Below the pieces are notes generated by a model. The model searched no databases. It saw only the letters and a program-made list of their open reading frames with translations, and was not told where the DNA came from. From positions 124,001-188,000 of the forward strand of contig NZ_FOAB01000004.1 of the NCBI RefSeq assembly GCF_900109375.1: 64,000 nucleotides of DNA, in the 5' to 3' direction. The translations under genes were made by a program, and so were the position numbers. This stretch comes from Aquimarina amphilecti. Its GTDB lineage: Bacteria; Bacteroidota; Bacteroidia; Flavobacteriales; Flavobacteriaceae. This document shows positions 18,671 through 28,763 of this stretch, piece after piece (the first letter of the stretch is position 1; the number at the start of each line of letters is the position of its first letter).

Positions 18671-18707
18671 AAGCCTTGCTATGTTTTAGAAATTTGGATA
18701 AGCCTTG
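18671..18707 (-). repeat. Paired CAAGGCTT repeat upstream of the TonB receptor promoter
   Basis: AAGCCTTG occurs at 18671-18678 and again at 18700-18707 (CAAGGCTT on the coding strand). The copies start 29 bp apart, and the nearer one is 6 bp upstream of the candidate -7 box. Flanking bases are also similar. Direct repeats in this position are typical of LytTR binding sites, although the usual spacing is about two helical turns, so this is only a candidate. Confidence 0.35.
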
Positions 18708-18810
18708 AAAAAACCTGATAAACCATTATTTTTTTGAATAAACAAATAGTTAATCAGTACTTAGTTTTAATAAACGTCTAGCAATGATATGTTTGGGCTG
18801 GTTGGCTTAA

Positions 18811-19569
18811 CTACCTTTTTTGTTTAATCAATTCTCTAAGTTTAGAATATTTTAGAAAAGTAATGTTGGCAGTTTGTATACATATAACAAAACCATTAAA
18901 ACCATCTAGAAAACCAAATCTTAAAAAATAGGCTTTAAAAAATGCCCAAGTTGGATTAAGAATGATTTTCCAAATGGGAGCTTTTTTACCTAGTTTATAA
19001 TAAGATTGTGCAGATATTGTGGAGAATTTATCAGTTTTAAGATTAAATTCTTGATAGGTTGCGTAGTTCCAATGTAGTATATCTCCTTTTAATTTTGAAG
19101 ACCCTTTTGGATTTACCAGTTTAAAGGAATCATGCGGATTTATGCCTTTCCACTCCCCTCTTCCTTTTATAAAAACTCTTAGTTTTTTATCGGGATACCA
19201 ATCCGAATATTTTATCCACTGTCCACAAAAGTTATTATAACGATTCATATAATATCCTTCATGAATCCAATTTGATTTTAATTTAATTAAAGAATCCTGA
19301 AGCTCACAGGATAAAGCTTCATCACCATCTAAAGATATAATGTGATTATTAGAAGCTTGGGCAATAGCAAAGTTCTTTTGTTCTATGTATCCTAAAAACT
19401 CCTGTTTAATAAATTTTACATCAAATTGTTTGCAAATTTCTTCTGTTCTATCTGTAGAAAAAGAATCTACAATGACAATCTCATCAACGACACCTACTAA
19501 AGATGAGAGACATCGCTCTATTTTTTTTTCTTCATTGTAAGTGATGATAACAGCAGATAGTTTAACCAT
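18811..19569 (-). CDS. Glycosyltransferase family 2 protein (LPS core, WaaE/KdtX-like)
   Basis: This 252-residue GT-A enzyme has N-terminus KLSAVIITYNEEKKIERCLSSL, VVDEIVIVDSFSTDRTEEIC near residue 27 and IISLDGDEALSCEL near 74, the arrangement typical of WaaE/KdtX-type beta-1,4-glucosyltransferases acting on the LPS inner core. GEWKGINPHDSF near 135 and a hydrophobic tail near 200-225 also fit. A TATTTTTG box on the minus strand at 19618-19625 could be its promoter. It is divergent from the glycosyltransferase at 19641. Confidence 0.87.
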   Translation of the reverse strand: MVKLSAVIITYNEEKKIERCLSSLVGVVDEIVIVDSFSTDRTEEICKQFDVKFIKQEFLGYIEQKNFAIAQASNNHIISLDGDEALSCELQDSLIKLKSNWIHEGYYMNRYNNFCGQWIKYSDWYPDKKLRVFIKGRGEWKGINPHDSFKLVNPKGSSKLKGDILHWNYATYQEFNLKTDKFSTISAQSYYKLGKKAPIWKIILNPTWAFFKAYFLRFGFLDGFNGFVICIQTANITFLKYSKLRELIKQKR

Positions 19570-19617
19570 TCAGATGTTTTAAGATTGATTGACGCCTTAT
19601 TTATATAAGGTATCTTG

Positions 19618-19625
19618 CAAAAATA
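19618..19625 (-). promoter_or_regulatory. Candidate -7 promoter element (TATTTTTG) for the gene at 18811-19569
   Basis: The minus strand reads TATTTTTG, an exact consensus match 49 bp before the ATG at 19569, in the short divergent region shared with the gene at 19641. Confidence 0.4.
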
Positions 19626-19640
19626 GTTATTTTTACGGCA

Positions 19641-20462
19641 ATGCAATCACCAGAAATAACAGTAATCATTAGTACTTATAACCAACCTGATTGGTTGGGT
19701 AAAGTGTTGTTTGGATATGACTGTCAGAGTATCAATAACTTTCAGGTGATTGTTGCGGATGATGGTTCGGCAGAAGACACTAAAAAATTGATACAAGAAT
19801 TTTCTAAAACAGTTAAATATTCTTTGAAGCATATCTGGCATGAGGATCAAGGGTTCCGAAAAACAGTAATTTTAAATAAAGCTATTGTGGTTGCTGATTC
19901 GGATTATTTATTATTTACTGATGGGGATTGTATTCCTAGAGAAGATTTTATTGAAACCCATTTACGGATGAGAAAATCTGGTTGGTTTTTGTCAGGAGGT
20001 TATTTTAAACTACCTAAGGATATTTCGGAACTAATTTCCGAAAAACATATAAGGAACCAAGAATGTTTTGATGTCGATTGGTTAATTAATAAAGGATTAG
20101 AGTCTTCGTTTAAATTAAATAAATTAACAGCTGAAGGCAGGAAAGAACGTTTTCTTAATTTTATAACTCCTACCAAAGCTACTTGGGATGGGATGAATGT
20201 TTCTGGTTGGAAAAAAGATGTAATGTTGGTTAATGGTTTTGATGAGCGAATGCAATACGGAGGAGAAGATAGAGAGATCGGCGAAAGATTATTTAACTTA
20301 GGAATTAAGGCAAAACAAGTACGTTATAGTGCTGTTTGCATACATTTACACCATGAAAGAAGCTATGTTCATCCAGAAATGATTACTAAAAATAAAGCCA
20401 TAAGGAAAGTTACTAAGCGAGATAATGTAATCAGAACTCCTTTTGGAATTGAAAAAGATTAA
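19641..20462 (+). CDS. Glycosyltransferase family 2 protein (galactosyltransferase-like)
   Basis: This 273-residue GT-A enzyme opens with PEITVIISTYNQPDWLGKVLFGY. It has the ADDGS motif near residue 40, LLFTDGDCIPREDFIETHLRM with the DGD metal ligand near 93, and GWKKDVMLVNGFDERMQYGGEDREIGERL near 192-220. It is paralogous to the gene at 11887 and shares the HIWHED segment. The last 3 bp plus stop overlap the end of the convergent heptosyltransferase-like gene by 4 bp. A role in surface glycan or LPS assembly is inferred from the neighbours. Confidence 0.87.
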   Translation: MQSPEITVIISTYNQPDWLGKVLFGYDCQSINNFQVIVADDGSAEDTKKLIQEFSKTVKYSLKHIWHEDQGFRKTVILNKAIVVADSDYLLFTDGDCIPREDFIETHLRMRKSGWFLSGGYFKLPKDISELISEKHIRNQECFDVDWLINKGLESSFKLNKLTAEGRKERFLNFITPTKATWDGMNVSGWKKDVMLVNGFDERMQYGGEDREIGERLFNLGIKAKQVRYSAVCIHLHHERSYVHPEMITKNKAIRKVTKRDNVIRTPFGIEKD

Positions 20463-21523
20463 AGATTCAGGTTTTGAAGATATGATCTAAGCTTTGGAAT
20501 GATTAATTCTGAAGAAAGATTTTTGTATAACTCTATTGCTTGGTCTTTCATCTCTTTTGGAGTTTTATCCCAATATAATTCTGGTTTAGTGTCATAGAGA
20601 TGTACTGATTCATGCGTAATGCCATCTTCAAACATATTCCAGTCTTTTTTAAGAATCCAAGGAGAAAAAATGGTAAATGTAGGTTTATCTAATGCCTTAG
20701 CCATATTGACTGCGCCACCTTCATTCCCGATTAATGCATCACAATGGGAGAGTATTGCTATAAATTCGCGTAAACTTTTTCCGAATACATTGAAATGAAT
20801 ATGTTTCTGAGTGTTTTGTGTTGTTAGATTATAAATAGCTTTAGCATCCTTTTCTTGATTCGGAATATAATTAAATAGAATATTCGCAGAAGTTGTAGTT
20901 ACAATTTCATCAATAACTTTCGCCATATAATCGAAAGGCAACGTTTTTCTCATTTCACTACCTAAAACACTAATCATGATTAGAGGTGTTTCCGGTGTTA
21001 TTTTGTGCTGTTCCAGATATGTTTTTGAAGTATTTTTTTCTTCTTCAGTTAAGAATATTTTTGGTCGAATAATATTAGTAGCAATTTTATCCTCAGGATA
21101 TACTAATCTTAATCTATTTTCAATTGCAATAGAAGCATTCGTAATAGGTTCGGGATTTCTGTAAATTACTTTAGAGTACAGGAATTGAGTATACCATTTA
21201 TGAAAAGATATTTTCTTCGGAGCTTTAGAAAAATAGGAGATGAGGTTGCTTTCTAGTTTCCCATAAGCATCAACAACTAGATCGTATTTTGATTTTTTGA
21301 TTTCTTTTAAAAAAGAATAGAATGCTTTTTTGTTATTACGATATTCATTTTTGAACTCTACAATAGTATTGAAAAATGGATTTCCAAGGATTACTGGTTT
21401 TGTATTAGAGTTTACTAGATAGTCAATAGTAGCATCAGGATATTCTTTTCTTAATGCTTCGCAAATAACAGTGCTTGTTAGGACATCACCGATCATTTTT
21501 TGTTGAATGACTAATATTTTCAT
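20459..21523 (-). CDS. Glycosyltransferase family 9 (heptosyltransferase-like) protein
   Basis: This 354-residue GT-B protein of the ADP-heptose:LPS heptosyltransferase family (GT9) has N-terminus MKILVIQQKMIGDVLTSTVICEALRKEYPDA with the family's conserved GD acceptor loop. The C-terminal donor domain has MISVLGSEMRKTLPFDYMAKVID near 180 and CDALIGNEGGAVNMAKALDKPTFTIFSPW near 265-293. Sequence alone does not tell whether it transfers heptose or another sugar in this organism. It is convergent with the glycosyltransferase at 19641 and lies 77 bp downstream of dapD. Confidence 0.9.
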   Translation of the reverse strand: MKILVIQQKMIGDVLTSTVICEALRKEYPDATIDYLVNSNTKPVILGNPFFNTIVEFKNEYRNNKKAFYSFLKEIKKSKYDLVVDAYGKLESNLISYFSKAPKKISFHKWYTQFLYSKVIYRNPEPITNASIAIENRLRLVYPEDKIATNIIRPKIFLTEEEKNTSKTYLEQHKITPETPLIMISVLGSEMRKTLPFDYMAKVIDEIVTTTSANILFNYIPNQEKDAKAIYNLTTQNTQKHIHFNVFGKSLREFIAILSHCDALIGNEGGAVNMAKALDKPTFTIFSPWILKKDWNMFEDGITHESVHLYDTKPELYWDKTPKEMKDQAIELYKNLSSELIIPKLRSYLQNLNL

Positions 21524-21544
21524 TTACTAAACTATTGATTAAAA

Positions 21545-21580
21545 GAATGAGCTTGCCTAAAAAAAAGACAAGCTCACAAG
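21545..21580 (-). terminator. Rho-independent terminator of dapD
   Basis: TGAGCTTG at 21548-21555 pairs with CAAGCTCA at 21569-21576, giving an 8-bp stem with a 13-base loop. On the minus strand the stem is followed by a T-rich stretch (TTCTTTTAAT). It separates dapD from the GT9 gene. Confidence 0.6.
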
Positions 21581-21600
21581 TATACATATTTTATTTGTAA

Positions 21601-22416
21601 TTAGACAGCTACATCGTGCTCTCTAAGCGCATCGTTAAGTGAAGTTTTTTTGTTTGTACTCTCTTTGCGTTTTCCTATAATTAAAGCACAAGGAACGTTG
21701 TATTCGCCAGCTGGAAATTTCTTTGTATAACTACCCGGAATTACAACAGATCTTGCAGGTACAACTCCTTTTCTTTCTACAGGAGTATCTCCAGTAACAT
21801 CAATAATTTTAGTAGAAGCAGTTAATACTACATTAGCTCCAAGTACGGCTTCAGTTTCTACACGAACACCTTCTACTACAATACATCTGGATCCAATAAA
21901 AGCATTATCTTCAATGATAACTGGAGCGGCTTGTAATGGTTCTAAAACACCACCAATTCCAACACCACCACTAAGGTGAACATTTTTACCAATTTGCGCA
22001 CAACTTCCTACAGTTGCCCAGGTGTCTACCATGGTACCTTCTTCTACGTGAGCACCAATATTTACATAACTTGGCATTAAAATGGTGCCAGGAGAAATAT
22101 AGGCTCCATGACGAGCTACCGCATTAGGAACTACTCGAATACCTTTTGCTTCATATCCTTTTTTTAATGGAATCTTGTCGTGGTATTCGAAAATACCTGC
22201 TTCTAGTGTTTTCATTTTTTGAATTGGAAAATAGAGTACAACCCCTTTTTTTACCCATTCATTTACCTGCCATCCACCTTCTATAGGTTCTGCTACACGA
22301 AGTTCTCCAGAATCTAATAAGTCTACAACTTTTCTGATAGCATCCTGAGTACTCGTTTCTTTTAAAAGCTCTCTATTATCCCAAGCTTTTTCTATGGTCT
22401 CTTTTAGTTGGTTCAT
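21601..22416 (-). CDS. dapD: 2,3,4,5-tetrahydropyridine-2,6-dicarboxylate N-succinyltransferase
   Basis: This 271-residue left-handed beta-helix acyltransferase of the succinylase branch of diaminopimelate and lysine synthesis transfers succinate from succinyl-CoA to tetrahydrodipicolinate. The N-terminal helical part (1-95) is followed by hexapeptide repeats, including ARHGAYISPGTILMPSYVNIGAHVEEGTMVDTWATVGSCAQIGKNVHLSGGVGIGGVLEPLQ (95-160) and IGSRCIVVEGVRVETEAVLGANVVLT. Length and motifs match DapD closely. It is a single gene with its own terminator. Confidence 0.97.
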   Translation of the reverse strand: MNQLKETIEKAWDNRELLKETSTQDAIRKVVDLLDSGELRVAEPIEGGWQVNEWVKKGVVLYFPIQKMKTLEAGIFEYHDKIPLKKGYEAKGIRVVPNAVARHGAYISPGTILMPSYVNIGAHVEEGTMVDTWATVGSCAQIGKNVHLSGGVGIGGVLEPLQAAPVIIEDNAFIGSRCIVVEGVRVETEAVLGANVVLTASTKIIDVTGDTPVERKGVVPARSVVIPGSYTKKFPAGEYNVPCALIIGKRKESTNKKTSLNDALREHDVAV

Positions 22417-22472
22417 TTATTAAAAAATTTTGGTAAATATAAAGATTGTCATATAATATTAACTCGTATCGT

Positions 22473-23156
22473 TTATTTTTGTAACGAAGTTTTATGAATT
22501 TCAAGAATCCTGATAAGTTCATAAATGAAAAGAGTAATACCAAGCATCTCCATAAACTCTTCTATTGTATAGAGAATAAAAAACCTTGGTATGATTCTTA
22601 TCTCCTGTTGGGCATATTCGTTTTGACCAATATACCAGCCAGATATCATTTCTAATCCAATAGCTCCTGCAATAAATATTGTACCTGAGCTAATAAACAT
22701 AAATAATGTTCTCCTAGGAAGTTTAAAAATAGGTTTAAGATATAATAAACCAATTACCGTGGTAATAATCCCATATGGAATAACCCAAGCATAATGAAAA
22801 ATACCTGAAGTGTTTTCTAAAAAAGAAAACTGAGGTCCAATTTTTTCGTGAATGCGGAGAAGTTCATCAAGAGAAAGAAATAAAAATAGAATACTTAACG
22901 AAGTCCAGAATGTTTTTTTGATATTAATGAATGAATTGTTAAAAGCAATTTTTAATAATAATGCAGATGCGAAAAAAAGAAGAAAACTAGAAAAAATGGA
23001 AGGCACATTTTTTTCGTTGTCAAAATTAAATTTTTTAAAAAAGAAATCATTTTGATCTAGTTGATTATTGTATAAATTCCAATAACTCGTTATATTAAGA
23101 ACTAATAAGGTGACAATTATCCCTACTAATATATATAAGTATTTTTTTGAATTCAT
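22473..23156 (-). CDS. Uncharacterized multi-pass membrane protein
   Basis: This 227-residue protein has about six or seven hydrophobic segments (near residues 7-25, 53-72, 82-98, 118-140, 152-172 and 193-215). Two acidic motifs in or next to membrane helices stand out: FLSLDELLRIHEKIG near 96-110 and TIEEFMEMLG near 195-204. I know no function for this family; membrane-embedded Glu and His residues could suggest a hydrolase or metal site, but that is a guess. It is divergent from ruvX and lies 56 bp upstream of dapD on the same strand. Confidence 0.7.
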   Translation of the reverse strand: MNSKKYLYILVGIIVTLLVLNITSYWNLYNNQLDQNDFFFKKFNFDNEKNVPSIFSSFLLFFASALLLKIAFNNSFINIKKTFWTSLSILFLFLSLDELLRIHEKIGPQFSFLENTSGIFHYAWVIPYGIITTVIGLLYLKPIFKLPRRTLFMFISSGTIFIAGAIGLEMISGWYIGQNEYAQQEIRIIPRFFILYTIEEFMEMLGITLFIYELIRILEIHKTSLQK

Positions 23157-23263
23157 TAATCAATATGGCTTTAGGTAGATGAAAATGCTGTTTGAAGTTG
23201 AAAATAATATCTAAGTAAATATATGTAATAATAATAAGTGTAGAAGTTTTTATAATAATATCA

Positions 23264-23271
23264 TACTTTTG
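23264..23271 (+). promoter_or_regulatory. -7 promoter element (TACTTTTG) of the ruvX-def operon
   Basis: TACTTTTG is an exact TAnnTTTG match 13 bp before the ruvX ATG at 23285. This predicts a very short leader for the ruvX, def and DUF5606 genes. Confidence 0.6.
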
Positions 23272-23284
23272 CACAAAATTGATT

Positions 23285-23695
23285 ATGGCAAGGATTTTAG
23301 CAATAGATTATGGAGGAAAAAGATGCGGGATTGCAGTTACCGACGAATCCAAGATTATAGCCTCTGGTTTAACGACCGTAGATACTAAAGAGTTGTTAAG
23401 TTGGTTGAAGGAGTATGTTTCGAAAGAAGAAGTGGAATTGTTCGTAGTTGGTGAACCAAAGAGATTGCACGGAGAAGCTTCGGAGAGTGAAAAATTAATC
23501 CAACCGTTTTTAGAAAAATTAGAAAAATTATTGCCGGATATTCCTGTAAAAAGAATTGATGAACGATTTACATCTAAAATAGCTTTTGATACTATGATTG
23601 CTAGTGGTATATCCAAAAAGAAGCGAAGAGATAAGGCATTAGTAGATCAGATTAGTGCTACTATCATACTCCAGGATTATCTTTATAATTTATAG
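23285..23695 (+). CDS. ruvX: Holliday junction resolvase-like RuvX (YqgF)
   Basis: This 136-residue RNase H-fold nuclease is linked to Holliday junction processing and to 16S rRNA 5' maturation. Conserved motifs are ARILAIDYGGKRCGIAVTD at the N-terminus (first catalytic Asp), FVVGEPKRLHG near residue 60, VKRIDERFTSKIA near 90 and KKKRRDKALVDQISATIILQDYL at the end (last catalytic Asp). I use the ATG at 23285 rather than a TTG two codons upstream because the protein then begins MARILAIDYGG, as in homologs. It is followed by def after 46 bp on the same strand. Confidence 0.94.
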   Translation: MARILAIDYGGKRCGIAVTDESKIIASGLTTVDTKELLSWLKEYVSKEEVELFVVGEPKRLHGEASESEKLIQPFLEKLEKLLPDIPVKRIDERFTSKIAFDTMIASGISKKKRRDKALVDQISATIILQDYLYNL

Positions 23696-23741
23696 AAGTA
23701 TTTTTAAAAATAAGAGAATAAAAACAGAGAATATTAATAAT

Positions 23742-24332
23742 ATGATTATACCAATTGTTGCGTACGGTGATCCGGTATTGAAGAAAAAAGCAAAGGAGAT
23801 TAATAAAGAATATCCAAAGCTTTCAGAGTTACTAGAAAATATGTTTGAGACTATGTACAATGCACATGGTGTTGGATTGGCTGCTCCCCAAATTGGACTT
23901 CCAATACGATTATTTTTGGTAGATGCTGAGCCCTTTGCGGATGATGAGGAACTTTCTGAAGAAGAAAGAGAAGTGCTAAAAGGGTTTAGAAAAGTTTTTA
24001 TAAATGCTAGGATTATAGAGGAAACAGGAGAAGAATGGGCATTTACAGAAGGATGTCTTAGTATTCCTGAAGTTAGAGAAGATGTATTCAGAAAAGAAAC
24101 AATTAAGATTAACTATTTTGACGAGAACTTTGTTGAATATACAGAGACATATACGGGGCTTGCCGCACGAGTGATTCAGCATGAATACGATCACATAGAA
24201 GGAGTTTTGTTTACAGATAAACTATCCAGCCTTAAAAAACGTTTAATTAAGGGGAAACTTACTAATATATCTAAAGGAAAGATTAGTGCTGATTATAGAA
24301 TGAAGTTTCCTTTAGCCAAAAAAGGACGTTAG
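23742..24332 (+). CDS. def: Peptide deformylase
   Basis: This 196-residue metalloenzyme removes the formyl group from nascent N-termini. All three family motifs are present: GVGLAAPQIG (motif 1), EGCLSIPE (motif 2, metal-binding Cys) and IQHEYDHIEGVLF (motif 3, the two His ligands and catalytic Glu). There is an insertion (EPFADDEELSEEEREVLKGF) between motifs 1 and 2, usual for Bacteroidota members. The start at 23742 (MIIPIVAYGDPVLKK) fits the family; upstream in-frame codons overlap ruvX and are not conserved in type. It belongs to the ruvX transcript. Confidence 0.96.
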   Translation: MIIPIVAYGDPVLKKKAKEINKEYPKLSELLENMFETMYNAHGVGLAAPQIGLPIRLFLVDAEPFADDEELSEEEREVLKGFRKVFINARIIEETGEEWAFTEGCLSIPEVREDVFRKETIKINYFDENFVEYTETYTGLAARVIQHEYDHIEGVLFTDKLSSLKKRLIKGKLTNISKGKISADYRMKFPLAKKGR

Positions 24333-24444
24333 AAAAGATTTTCAATACATTCTTAAAGTAAGAATTAAATAAATAATTTATGTTGGTTAATGTTTGATTT
24401 TTAAAAATGAACTACTGATATTTGCCAACTTTGAATGTAAATTT

Positions 24445-24864
24445 ATGAGCTTAGACAAAATATTATCAATTTCTGGAAAACCAGGTTTATATGAATTAAA
24501 GGCACAAACTAGAAGTGGTTTTGTAGCAGAATCATTAGCGGATGGAAAAAAACTATCTGTTAGTATTCAAAATAATGTTAGTATTCTTAGTGAAATAGCA
24601 ATTTATACTTTTACGGAAGAAGTTCCGTTAAGAGAAATTTTTAAGAGAATCCAAGAAAAAGAGAACGGAGAAAAAGCTATAAGCCATAAAGAGTCTAAGA
24701 ATAAATTAGAAGCTTATTTTAGCGAGATATTACCAGATTATGATGAAGATAGGGTGTATGTTAGTGATATGAAGAAAGTAATACAGTGGTATAATATTTT
24801 ACAAGCTAAAGGAATCACTGATTTTGAAGAGCCGGAAGAAGTAACTTCTGATGAAGAAGAATAA
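24445..24864 (+). CDS. DUF5606 family protein
   Basis: This 139-residue soluble protein starts MSLDKILSISGKPGLYELKAQTRSGFVAESLADGKKLSV, which matches the DUF5606 proteins found in Bacteroidota after def or ruvX. The N-terminal half is a small beta-rich domain, and a helical part follows with DRVYVSDMKKVIQWYNILQAKG near 105-126 and an acidic tail. Its function is unknown, but the stable linkage to def suggests a translation- or growth-related role. I use the ATG at 24445, since the 17 upstream residues look non-coding. A strong terminator follows. Confidence 0.85.
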   Translation: MSLDKILSISGKPGLYELKAQTRSGFVAESLADGKKLSVSIQNNVSILSEIAIYTFTEEVPLREIFKRIQEKENGEKAISHKESKNKLEAYFSEILPDYDEDRVYVSDMKKVIQWYNILQAKGITDFEEPEEVTSDEEE

Positions 24865-24881
24865 AGAGTTTTTAGATAAAT

Positions 24882-24912
24882 AAAAAACCCATCTCAAGTA
24901 GATGGGTTTTTT
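24882..24912 (+). terminator. Rho-independent terminator after the ruvX-def-DUF5606 unit
   Basis: CCCATCT at 24888-24894 pairs with AGATGGG at 24900-24906 around a 5-base loop. The stem is extended by a six-A run on the left and a six-T run on the right, giving about 13 bp ending in T. It lies 18 bp after the DUF5606 stop codon. Confidence 0.9.
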
Positions 24913-25021
24913 GTTTTCATACTTTAATAATTCATTTTCAGTTTTTTACACTGTTAAAGAATTATGGATAAGTTGCATAAATATTGCCTTATTTTCAATG
25001 CTTTGTTTGGGTTCTTCTTTG

Positions 25022-25029
25022 TATTTTTG
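25022..25029 (+). promoter_or_regulatory. -7 promoter element (TATTTTTG) of pyrG
   Basis: TATTTTTG matches the Bacteroidota -7 consensus exactly, 40 bp before the pyrG ATG. TTTG repeats at 25002-25009 could provide the -33 element, at slightly short spacing. Confidence 0.55.
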
Positions 25030-25063
25030 CGCAAAATTTAAACACAACCGAACAAATAGTTAA

Positions 25064-26704
<1,641 letters not shown>

Positions 26705-26754
26705 TACCTTGAACTGGCTAGATAATTGAAAACAAAAAAGTAATATAATTTTAG

Positions 26755-26790
26755 AAAGCCTCTTTTAACTAAAGGTTTGGAGGCTTTTTT
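26755..26790 (+). terminator. Rho-independent terminator between pyrG and yidC
   Basis: AAAGCCTC at 26755-26762 pairs with GAGGCTTT at 26780-26787 across a 17-base loop, followed by a T run to 26790. It sits 50 bp after pyrG and only 13 bp before yidC, so it may act as an attenuator, letting some transcription continue into yidC. Confidence 0.7.
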
Positions 26791-26802
26791 ATACACATAT
26801 CA

Positions 26803-28686
26803 ATGGAAGAAAAGAAGTTTGACCTAAATACAGTAATTGGATTTGTACTGATATTTGGAATTTTTGCTTGGATGTTTTGGGTTAATAAACCCACAGCAGA
26901 AGAGATTGAGGCACAAAAAGCAGAACAAGAACAAGTTGAAGCCGAAGAAAAAGCTGAAGATAATAAGACTGCGGAGTTTGTTGAACAAAGTAAGGCTATT
27001 GTGGTAAACCCTCAGGATTCCTTAGCTGCAGTTGCGGCAAAATCTCAATTAGGAGCCTTTGCATATTCTGCCAGCTTGCCTTCCGCAAAAGAGAATATTA
27101 CAAAAATAGAAAATGAAGTTTTAAGCTTAAAGATTAATAATAGAGGAGGTTATATTGAAGAAGCACTGCTTAAAAACTTTAAAACATATGATTCAGTTCC
27201 TCTTTATTTAATTAAAGATGGTAAGAATGCTTCTTTTAATCTGAATTTTGGAACTACGGATAATAGAATTTTAAATACAAAAGATCTGTTTTTTGAACCT
27301 ACTGTGTCTAAAAATGGAGAGAATACTGTATTGTCAATGAAGCTTAAGGTTTCGGATTCTAAATTTTTAGAATATCGTTATGAGTTGAAACCTAATGAAT
27401 ATATGTTGGACTTTTCAATCAGATCACAAGGTTTACAACAGGTGTTTAATACAAGTCAGGTTGTTAATTTGGATTGGAAATTACAAGCTATAAGGCAAGC
27501 TAAAAGTGCTTCATATGAAAATCGATATACAGATATTCATTATGAATATGAAGGTGATAAGGATGATTTTACGGGTCAAGGGGATTTTGATGAAGACAAA
27601 GAAGAACAAGTAAATTGGGTTGGATTTAAACAACATTTCTTTACATCTATCTTACTAACAGATACTCCGTTTAAAACAGCTACTCTAGCTTCTAAAAATA
27701 TTGCTAACTCAAGTGAATTGGATGATAAAGATATTACAGTTACCAAAGAGTTTGCGGCCTCTTTACCTTTAGAACTTCAGGGAGGTGAATTAAATTATAA
27801 TATGAATTGGTACTATGGTCCAACAGATTATAAAATTCTAAGTTCTTATGATCGTAATCTAGATGAAATTGTACCTCTAGGATGGGGGATTTTTGGTATA
27901 ATAAATAGGTATATATTTATTCCATTTTTTGCCTTCTTAAGTGGTTTTCTTCCATATGGTATAGCTATTGTTGTTATGACTATTGTAGTTAGAATTGTAT
28001 TATCTCCTGTGACATATAAGTCTTATGTTTCTCAAGCTAAAATGAAGATATTAAAGCCTGAGATTGCTGAAATTACTGAAAAGTATAAGGATAATGCTAT
28101 GAAAAAGCAGCAGGAAACAATGGCTTTATATAGTAAAGCAGGTGCCAGCCCTATGAGTGGTTGTTTACCTGCATTGATGCAGATTCCAGTTTTTTATGCA
28201 TTGTTTAATTTCTTTCCAAGTGCTTTTGATTTAAGACAAAAGAGTTTCTTATGGGCAGATGATCTATCAAGTTATGATACCATAGCGAAATTGCCGTTTG
28301 AAATACCATTTTATGGAGATCATATTAGTTTATTTCCGATCCTAGCGTCGATCGCTATCTTTATTTATATGATGATGACTACAGGACAGACAATGCAACA
28401 GCAACAACCTGGGATGCCTAATATGAAATTTATAATGTATCTATCCCCATTAATGATGTTGGTGTTTTTTAATAACTATGCGAGTGGATTATCATTATAC
28501 TATTTCATTTCTAATCTAATTACGATTGGTATTATGTTAGTGATAAAGAATGTAATTATTGATGAAGATAAAATTCATGCAAAGATTCAAGAGAATAAGA
28601 AGAAACCTAAGAAACAAGGTAAGTTTCAAAAGAGAATGAAGGAACTCATGGATCAAGCGGAACAACAAAAAACGAAGAAGAAATAA
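26803..28686 (+). CDS. yidC: Membrane protein insertase YidC
   Basis: This 627-residue Oxa1/YidC-family insertase helps place proteins in the inner membrane, with or without SecYEG. It has the gram-negative layout: an N-terminal membrane anchor (residues 9-27), a large periplasmic beta-sandwich domain (about 60-350), then five membrane helices from about 365, including KYKDNAMKKQQETMALYSKAGASPMSGCLPALMQIPVFYALF and SLYYFISNLITI. The C-terminus is very basic (KKKPKKQGKFQKRMKELM), as expected for ribosome contact. It follows pyrG and ends at a strong palindromic terminator. Confidence 0.97.
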   Translation: MEEKKFDLNTVIGFVLIFGIFAWMFWVNKPTAEEIEAQKAEQEQVEAEEKAEDNKTAEFVEQSKAIVVNPQDSLAAVAAKSQLGAFAYSASLPSAKENITKIENEVLSLKINNRGGYIEEALLKNFKTYDSVPLYLIKDGKNASFNLNFGTTDNRILNTKDLFFEPTVSKNGENTVLSMKLKVSDSKFLEYRYELKPNEYMLDFSIRSQGLQQVFNTSQVVNLDWKLQAIRQAKSASYENRYTDIHYEYEGDKDDFTGQGDFDEDKEEQVNWVGFKQHFFTSILLTDTPFKTATLASKNIANSSELDDKDITVTKEFAASLPLELQGGELNYNMNWYYGPTDYKILSSYDRNLDEIVPLGWGIFGIINRYIFIPFFAFLSGFLPYGIAIVVMTIVVRIVLSPVTYKSYVSQAKMKILKPEIAEITEKYKDNAMKKQQETMALYSKAGASPMSGCLPALMQIPVFYALFNFFPSAFDLRQKSFLWADDLSSYDTIAKLPFEIPFYGDHISLFPILASIAIFIYMMMTTGQTMQQQQPGMPNMKFIMYLSPLMMLVFFNNYASGLSLYYFISNLITIGIMLVIKNVIIDEDKIHAKIQENKKKPKKQGKFQKRMKELMDQAEQQKTKKK

Positions 28687-28698
28687 TAAGTTTTTATT

Positions 28699-28744
28699 AA
28701 AAAGAGAGCCCCATTTTTCAATTGAAAAATGGGGCTCTCTTTTT
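28699..28744. terminator. 46-bp perfect palindrome, bidirectional terminator of yidC and the fasciclin gene
   Basis: The arms (28699-28721 and 28722-28744) are exact reverse complements over 23 bp, with the core GAGAGCCCC and a CAATTG centre. The plus strand ends in a T run after the stem and the minus strand likewise. Convergent genes end at 28686 and 28764, so one element can stop both. Confidence 0.92.
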
Positions 28745-28763
28745 TTGAGTTTATTGATAGTAG

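Noticed and set aside
18671-18707. A CRISPR-like or tandem-repeat array
   Set aside because: There are only two 8-base copies, with no further repeats or spacers.
22474-22481. A TATTTTTG promoter on the plus strand
   Set aside because: It lies within the 3' end of a minus-strand gene and no plus-strand gene follows it for 800 bp.
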